A stretch of DNA of 9,170 bases, taken from Anaerolineae bacterium (lineage in GTDB: Bacteria; Chloroflexota; Anaerolineae; Aggregatilineales; Phototrophicaceae). The DNA is taken from contig JAIOHO010000886.1 in assembly GCA_019912905.1 (NCBI GenBank), positions 1 to 9,170 of the forward strand, given 5' to 3'. The position numbers and the translations under genes are program-made. The notes under the pieces are model-generated. The model was not told where the DNA came from, ran no database searches, and worked only from the letters and a program-made list of their open reading frames with translations. The number at the start of each line of letters is the position of its first letter. Position 1 is the stretch's first letter. Below, one piece after another: positions 6,335 to 9,170 of this stretch.

Positions 6335-7567
6335 TTAATCATTTCCTGTCAGAGCTTTCGGCATCGAAAGTTCCCGATCAGAAAGGTAATCTGCAATGGA
6401 ACGGGCCACCGCCGCGTTTCCCTTGGCGGAATAGTGACCCACAAAGTAGTCTGGGATGGGTGTAATACCGTCCAGGAACTGGTTTTCAGTATGCACCACC
6501 CTGAAATGTTCATCCAGATAGCCTAACATTTCTGGATAATCGATCGGTTGGTCCTGGCTGAGCTGCCATAAAGTGGTCGGTAGGGGCAAGTGTATAACGA
6601 CAAAGTCCGCCCCATGCGCTTCAACATCTTCTTTGAAAGCCTCGATAATCGCAAGCGACAATTGACCCGGTTCGCTCTCAGGATCAAAGAGATTCAATGG
6701 CGGGTTGCCCTTCAACAACCTGGAAATCCGAGGTTCAGCGTAAGTGTAAACTAAACCGATCAACTTACTTTTGAGCCACAGAGTTTCAGTGTAATCCTCT
6801 TTATTGAAAAACTCTTCCAAATCCGCCAGAGGTGAGTCAATGAAATTCGCGATGACCTCCGGCACCTGTTCAGGGGGAGTTGTCGGTGTGTGTGTTAGTT
6901 GCAGGGACTGTCTGCCGTCAAGTACGAACCGGGGCTTGAAGAATGGAATCGCATTCCTGCGATCATAAAAGGGGCGAAAAATATTGACGTTGCGACCGAC
7001 GTTTTCGGCCTGAAAACCAAAAAGGACGACATCGGGCGCATATTGGCGGCCTATTCTTTGCCAGCGCAGAAATGCCTGGTCCATCCCGTAACCCCCGACC
7101 CCAAAATTGATGACCTCGGCATGGATCCCGCTTTCGTTGAGCAAGACTTCCAATTGTTGTCCCCAGCTATCCTCAAACGGGACTTCATCCCCGTGCGTGA
7201 AAGAATCACCAAAAATTGCAATTCTCAGGATGCCGGGTTGTGCTACTGGATCATATTCTCTTTCAGCTCTGAGGCCGGCTGCATTGGCCCGGTAAAGCCC
7301 ATTCTCCGACGCGCCTTTCGGACGATTGGTCCAACCAAGATCTGGATCATATTCGATGTAGGAAGTTGGGGCATTCACATATTCGTTGATTTGCCTGGTT
7401 ACCGAAGTTACAGGCAATGCATAGGGTTTGATCGCCTGATTCCCAAAATAAAACTGATTGTTTTCATCCGTCTGACCTCCGACCCGGACAACTCCCTCGC
7501 AAACGATCAAGACGATGACCACAGAAGCAGCAGCGAGTACGAGGTTGGCGTAAGAAGGTCTTTTCAT
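6335..7567 (-). CDS. Membrane-anchored SGNH/GDSL hydrolase-like protein (SxtL-like context)
   Basis: A 410-residue protein. Residues 7-27 form a hydrophobic signal anchor followed by CEGVVRVGG, the usual start of envelope SGNH proteins. Block I is IFGDSFTHG, with the nucleophile Ser122. Block II is NFGVGGYGMDQ (154-164) with its oxyanion-hole glycine, block III is GFQAEN with Asn189, and block V is HYSAKGN with His378. The Asp that usually stands two or three residues before that His is replaced (the sequence is FVGH), so the catalytic triad looks incomplete. Such proteins hydrolyse or transfer acyl groups on glycans or other esters outside the inner membrane. The gene is first in the carbamoylation cassette; saxitoxin clusters carry a GDSL-type gene, sxtL, in the same company. 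ATG 7567 is the only start after an in-frame stop, but it has no good ribosome binding site: a palindrome occupies that place. Confidence 0.8.
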   Translation of the reverse strand: MKRPSYANLVLAAASVVIVLIVCEGVVRVGGQTDENNQFYFGNQAIKPYALPVTSVTRQINEYVNAPTSYIEYDPDLGWTNRPKGASENGLYRANAAGLRAEREYDPVAQPGILRIAIFGDSFTHGDEVPFEDSWGQQLEVLLNESGIHAEVINFGVGGYGMDQAFLRWQRIGRQYAPDVVLFGFQAENVGRNVNIFRPFYDRRNAIPFFKPRFVLDGRQSLQLTHTPTTPPEQVPEVIANFIDSPLADLEEFFNKEDYTETLWLKSKLIGLVYTYAEPRISRLLKGNPPLNLFDPESEPGQLSLAIIEAFKEDVEAHGADFVVIHLPLPTTLWQLSQDQPIDYPEMLGYLDEHFRVVHTENQFLDGITPIPDYFVGHYSAKGNAAVARSIADYLSDRELSMPKALTGND

Positions 7568-7571
7568 TTCG

Positions 7572-7588
7572 CAAATATCCGATATTTG
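7572..7588. promoter_or_regulatory. Seventeen-base palindrome over the leader of the SGNH gene
   Basis: CAAATATC (7572-7579) and GATATTTG (7581-7588) are perfect inverted copies about a single C. The palindrome ends four bases before the ATG of the SGNH gene, where a Shine-Dalgarno site would normally be. The perfect symmetry with no loop suggests a dimeric repressor operator rather than an RNA hairpin. Confidence 0.5.
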
Positions 7589-7840
7589 AAAAAGAGAATG
7601 TTGAGATCGGGACTCCGCACAAGCGAAAATGTGTGCTTAGTGAGTGTACATAATGATTACCAAGGTTCATTCAGGTCCAATACCACAAAGGCTTTTCCAG
7701 CTTTCTGTATCACCAGCCACGCAACACGCCCCATTAGGGTACACGAGGAAAATCAACGAAAAACCGTATTTGAACCCTTACACAGCTCAATACGCATTAT
7801 AACGTGGCTATAATATGATAGGATTCCTTGCAATCACCTA

Positions 7841-7868
7841 TTTAGGCTGTCAGCAGCCACATCCTAAA
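7841..7868. repeat. Nested inverted repeat TTTAGG/CCTAAA around a GGCTG/CAGCC hairpin
   Basis: TTTAGG (7841-7846) is inverted as CCTAAA (7863-7868). Inside, GGCTG (7845-7849) pairs with CAGCC (7854-7858) around TCAG. It lies about 90 bases past the stop of the glycosyltransferase gene on the minus strand. A terminator is possible but no strong T run follows the stem. Another TTTAGG at 7892-7897 could compete for the same arm. Confidence 0.3.
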
Positions 7869-7959
7869 ATCTCGATCCGCATGATACTTAGTTTAGGGTG
7901 TGTCGCAATCAATGCGATCGGTCGCGCAAAAGCATTGCCAGGGTTCTTAACTGCTATGC

Positions 7960-8958
7960 TTAGATTTCAGGGCTGGCCTGTTTCGCTTCGACCTCTTCGG
8001 AATCATGACCGAGATACTCGCGCACCATATAAATGGGCTTTTCCTGCGATTCGTGATAGGTGCGGATGACGATTTCCGCCACCAGACCGATGCTCACCAT
8101 CTGCACGCCCAGGATGAGCAGGAGTACAGCCAGGATCAGCAGCGGACGATCGCCGATATTTTCACCCAGGATGAGCTTGACATAACTCAGGTAGAAGCCG
8201 ATAAGGATGCCGAGTGCCCCCATCGCCAACCCTGCCCCGCCGAAGATTTGCAGCGGGCGGGTGCTGTAGCTGAGGATGAAACGCACGGTGATCAGATCGA
8301 GCAGCACGCGGAAGGTGCGCATAATTCCATATTTGCTTTTGCCGAAGCGACGCGCACGGTCATTAACCGGCACTTCGCTGACGGTAACTCCGATGGACGA
8401 CGCAACCGCTGGAATAAAGCGGTGCAGCTCGCCGTACAGGTGAATATTTTTAGTCACCACCCGGCGGTAAGCTTTCAGGGTGCAGCCATAATCGTGCAGC
8501 ACCACGCCGGTCGTCGTCGAGATCAACCAGTTGGCGGTCATCGACGGCAGGCGGCGGCTGAGAAAAGGTTCTTTGCGATCTTTCCGCCAGCCGCTGACGA
8601 TGTCGTAGTCGCCCTCCTCCATTTTGTCCAGCAGCTTCGGAATATCACGCGGGTCATTTTGCAGGTCGGCATCCAGCGTGATGACGACATCCCCCTCCGC
8701 CTGTTCGAAACCGGCGGACAGCCCGGCGGTCTGACCGTAATTGCGGCGGAAGCGAATCACCTTCCAATGAGGATCGCGATCGTGAATTGCCTTCAGACGC
8801 GCGAAACTGGCGTCCTTGCTGCCATCATCGACCAGGATGACTTCGTAGGTGCGTCCAAGCTCATTCAATACCGGCGAGAGTTCCGCATACAGCGGTTCAA
8901 CCGAGTCTTCTTCGTTATAGAGTGGGATCACCACCGAAAGTTCAACTCTGTTTGACAT
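7960..8958 (-). CDS. Family 2 glycosyltransferase, polyprenyl-phosphate sugar transferase type (DPM1/ArnC/GtrB-like)
   Basis: A 332-residue protein. The GT-A domain starts at SVVIPLYNEED (8-18), with the nucleotide-binding VDDGS (43-47), the metal-binding LDADLQ (95-100), HRFIP (179-183) and RRFGKSKYG (203-211). Two membrane helices follow at about 238-262 and 272-298, then a short charged tail. This layout matches enzymes that load a sugar from a nucleotide sugar onto undecaprenyl or dolichyl phosphate on the inner leaflet of the membrane. The sugar is not readable. ATG 8958 is chosen because the perfect site AAGGAGGT (plus-strand 8963-8970) lies four bases before it; an in-frame ATG at 8994 lies inside the upstream gene. 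The start overlaps the end of the flippase-like gene by 17 bases, so the two are translationally coupled. Confidence 0.92.
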   Translation of the reverse strand: MSNRVELSVVIPLYNEEDSVEPLYAELSPVLNELGRTYEVILVDDGSKDASFARLKAIHDRDPHWKVIRFRRNYGQTAGLSAGFEQAEGDVVITLDADLQNDPRDIPKLLDKMEEGDYDIVSGWRKDRKEPFLSRRLPSMTANWLISTTTGVVLHDYGCTLKAYRRVVTKNIHLYGELHRFIPAVASSIGVTVSEVPVNDRARRFGKSKYGIMRTFRVLLDLITVRFILSYSTRPLQIFGGAGLAMGALGILIGFYLSYVKLILGENIGDRPLLILAVLLLILGVQMVSIGLVAEIVIRTYHESQEKPIYMVREYLGHDSEEVEAKQASPEI

Positions 8959-9170
8959 CCAGACCTCCTTGCTCGATACGGGCAGCCTGATCATTGTGCC
9001 GGTTCATGTGCAGCCACAGATAACCGATCAGCCCGGTCGTGACGGCACAGACGATCTGGCAGCCGTGCAGAAAGAAGCCAATCGAGGCGGCCTGCCCGAC
9101 GTCATACCCCGCCAGGGTGACCAGGCCAAAGGTCCAGCCGCCTTCGATCATACCCAGGCCGCTGATGGTC
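8942..9170 (-). CDS. Flippase-like membrane protein, C-terminal fragment (LPG synthase TM / UPF0104 type)
   Basis: Only the last 75 or so residues are inside the window; the gene continues past the right edge. The visible part opens TISGLGMIEGGWTFGL, matching the conserved PGGLGxxEG motif near the C-terminus of lysylphosphatidylglycerol-synthase-type transmembrane domains. Two hydrophobic segments follow and then a polar tail. An internal Met at 9151 is not the start, since the motif runs through it. Proteins with this domain but no synthetase part are integral membrane proteins, often encoded beside GT2 enzymes, with suspected roles in lipid or lipid-linked sugar handling. The 17-base overlap with the GT2 gene supports a shared pathway. 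Confidence 0.65.
   Translation of the reverse strand, partial: TISGLGMIEGGWTFGLVTLAGYDVGQAASIGFFLHGCQIVCAVTTGLIGYLWLHMNRHNDQAARIEQGGLDVKQS
8963..8970 (-). promoter_or_regulatory. Consensus Shine-Dalgarno site of the glycosyltransferase
   Basis: On the minus strand this reads AAGGAGGT, fully complementary to the 16S rRNA tail, four bases before ATG 8958 and inside the coding end of the upstream gene. It sets the start at 8958 rather than 8994. Confidence 0.85.

Larger units (their letters stand above)
7568..7959. other. A+T-rich intergenic region between the GT2 and SGNH genes
   Basis: These 392 bases hold no frame with a convincing start or recognisable protein on either strand, and no tRNA-like fold was noticed. 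Besides the palindrome at 7572-7588, TATAAT matches lie at 7809-7814 on the plus strand and 7796-7801 on the minus strand, without good -35 partners. There is also a nested inverted repeat at 7841-7868. The promoter of the carbamoylation cassette most likely lies here, since the gap to the gene upstream is too long for read-through to be the only supply. Confidence 0.45.

Noticed and set aside
3973..7567. A saxitoxin biosynthesis locus
   Set aside because: None of the core saxitoxin genes (polyketide-like synthase, amidinotransferase, dioxygenases) is present, so only the carbamoylation toolkit is shared.
6899..7813. Plus-strand open frame of about 300 codons across the SGNH gene start
   Set aside because: It is antisense to the SGNH motifs, including the Ser122 block, and shows no family features.
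7721..7906. Possible small transposon remnant with ends GCAACACGCCC (7721-7731) and GGGTGTGTCGC (7896-7906)
   Set aside because: The two ends match as inverted copies at only 9 of 11 positions, no target duplication was found, and an imperfect match this short can occur by chance.
8005..8955. Long plus-strand open frame across the GT2 gene
   Set aside because: It is antisense to a textbook GT2 protein and has a composition typical of antisense frames.
1..9170. CRISPR array, tRNA, rRNA or complete insertion sequence
   Set aside because: I saw no regularly spaced repeats of CRISPR length, no clover-leaf or rRNA sequence, and no transposase motifs on either strand.

Overview
The window is a stretch of bacterial chromosome, moderately G+C-rich over most of its length. 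Its layout and gene types (a stand-alone globin, an UlaG-like beta-lactamase-fold protein, a SulP transporter, surface-glycan genes, and short heptamer repeats between genes) would suit an environmental bacterium such as a member of the Chloroflexota. That placement is inference only: no rRNA or other marker gene is present.

Left part (1-1515), plus strand. A non-coding leader holds a hairpin and a five-unit heptamer repeat. It is followed by a 141-residue single-domain globin with its own intrinsic terminator, then a metallo-beta-lactamase-fold protein whose signature metal-binding motif is almost entirely replaced. A perfect inverted repeat with a GAAA centre sits just before its ribosome binding site.

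Middle (1545-3775), minus strand. A SulP-type anion permease with a C-terminal STAS domain converges on the beta-lactamase-fold gene. Upstream of it is an unrecognised 113-residue membrane protein. An inverted repeat lies between the two.

Centre right (3973-7567), minus strand. Four genes are read in the order SGNH/GDSL hydrolase, small SxtJ-like membrane protein, NodU/CmcH-type carbamoyltransferase, and a 56-residue DUF5989 (SxtK-like) membrane peptide. This is the same four-part toolkit as sxtL, sxtJ, sxtI and sxtK of cyanobacterial saxitoxin clusters, but nothing else of saxitoxin synthesis is visible. It is best read as a portable O-carbamoylation cassette acting on an unknown, probably envelope-linked, substrate. 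The carbamoyltransferase appears to start at a CTG codon, in the same frame as the preceding gene and one stop codon plus two codons after it. A terminator-like hairpin follows the DUF5989 gene.

Right end (7568-9170), minus strand. A 392-base A+T-rich gap without a recognisable gene separates the cassette from a polyprenyl-phosphate-type family 2 glycosyltransferase. That gene overlaps the end of a flippase-like membrane protein cut by the window edge. The GT2 and flippase-like pair suggests lipid-linked sugar transfer at the membrane. Together with the carbamoylation cassette it suggests, without proof, that this part of the window modifies cell-surface glycans or lipids.
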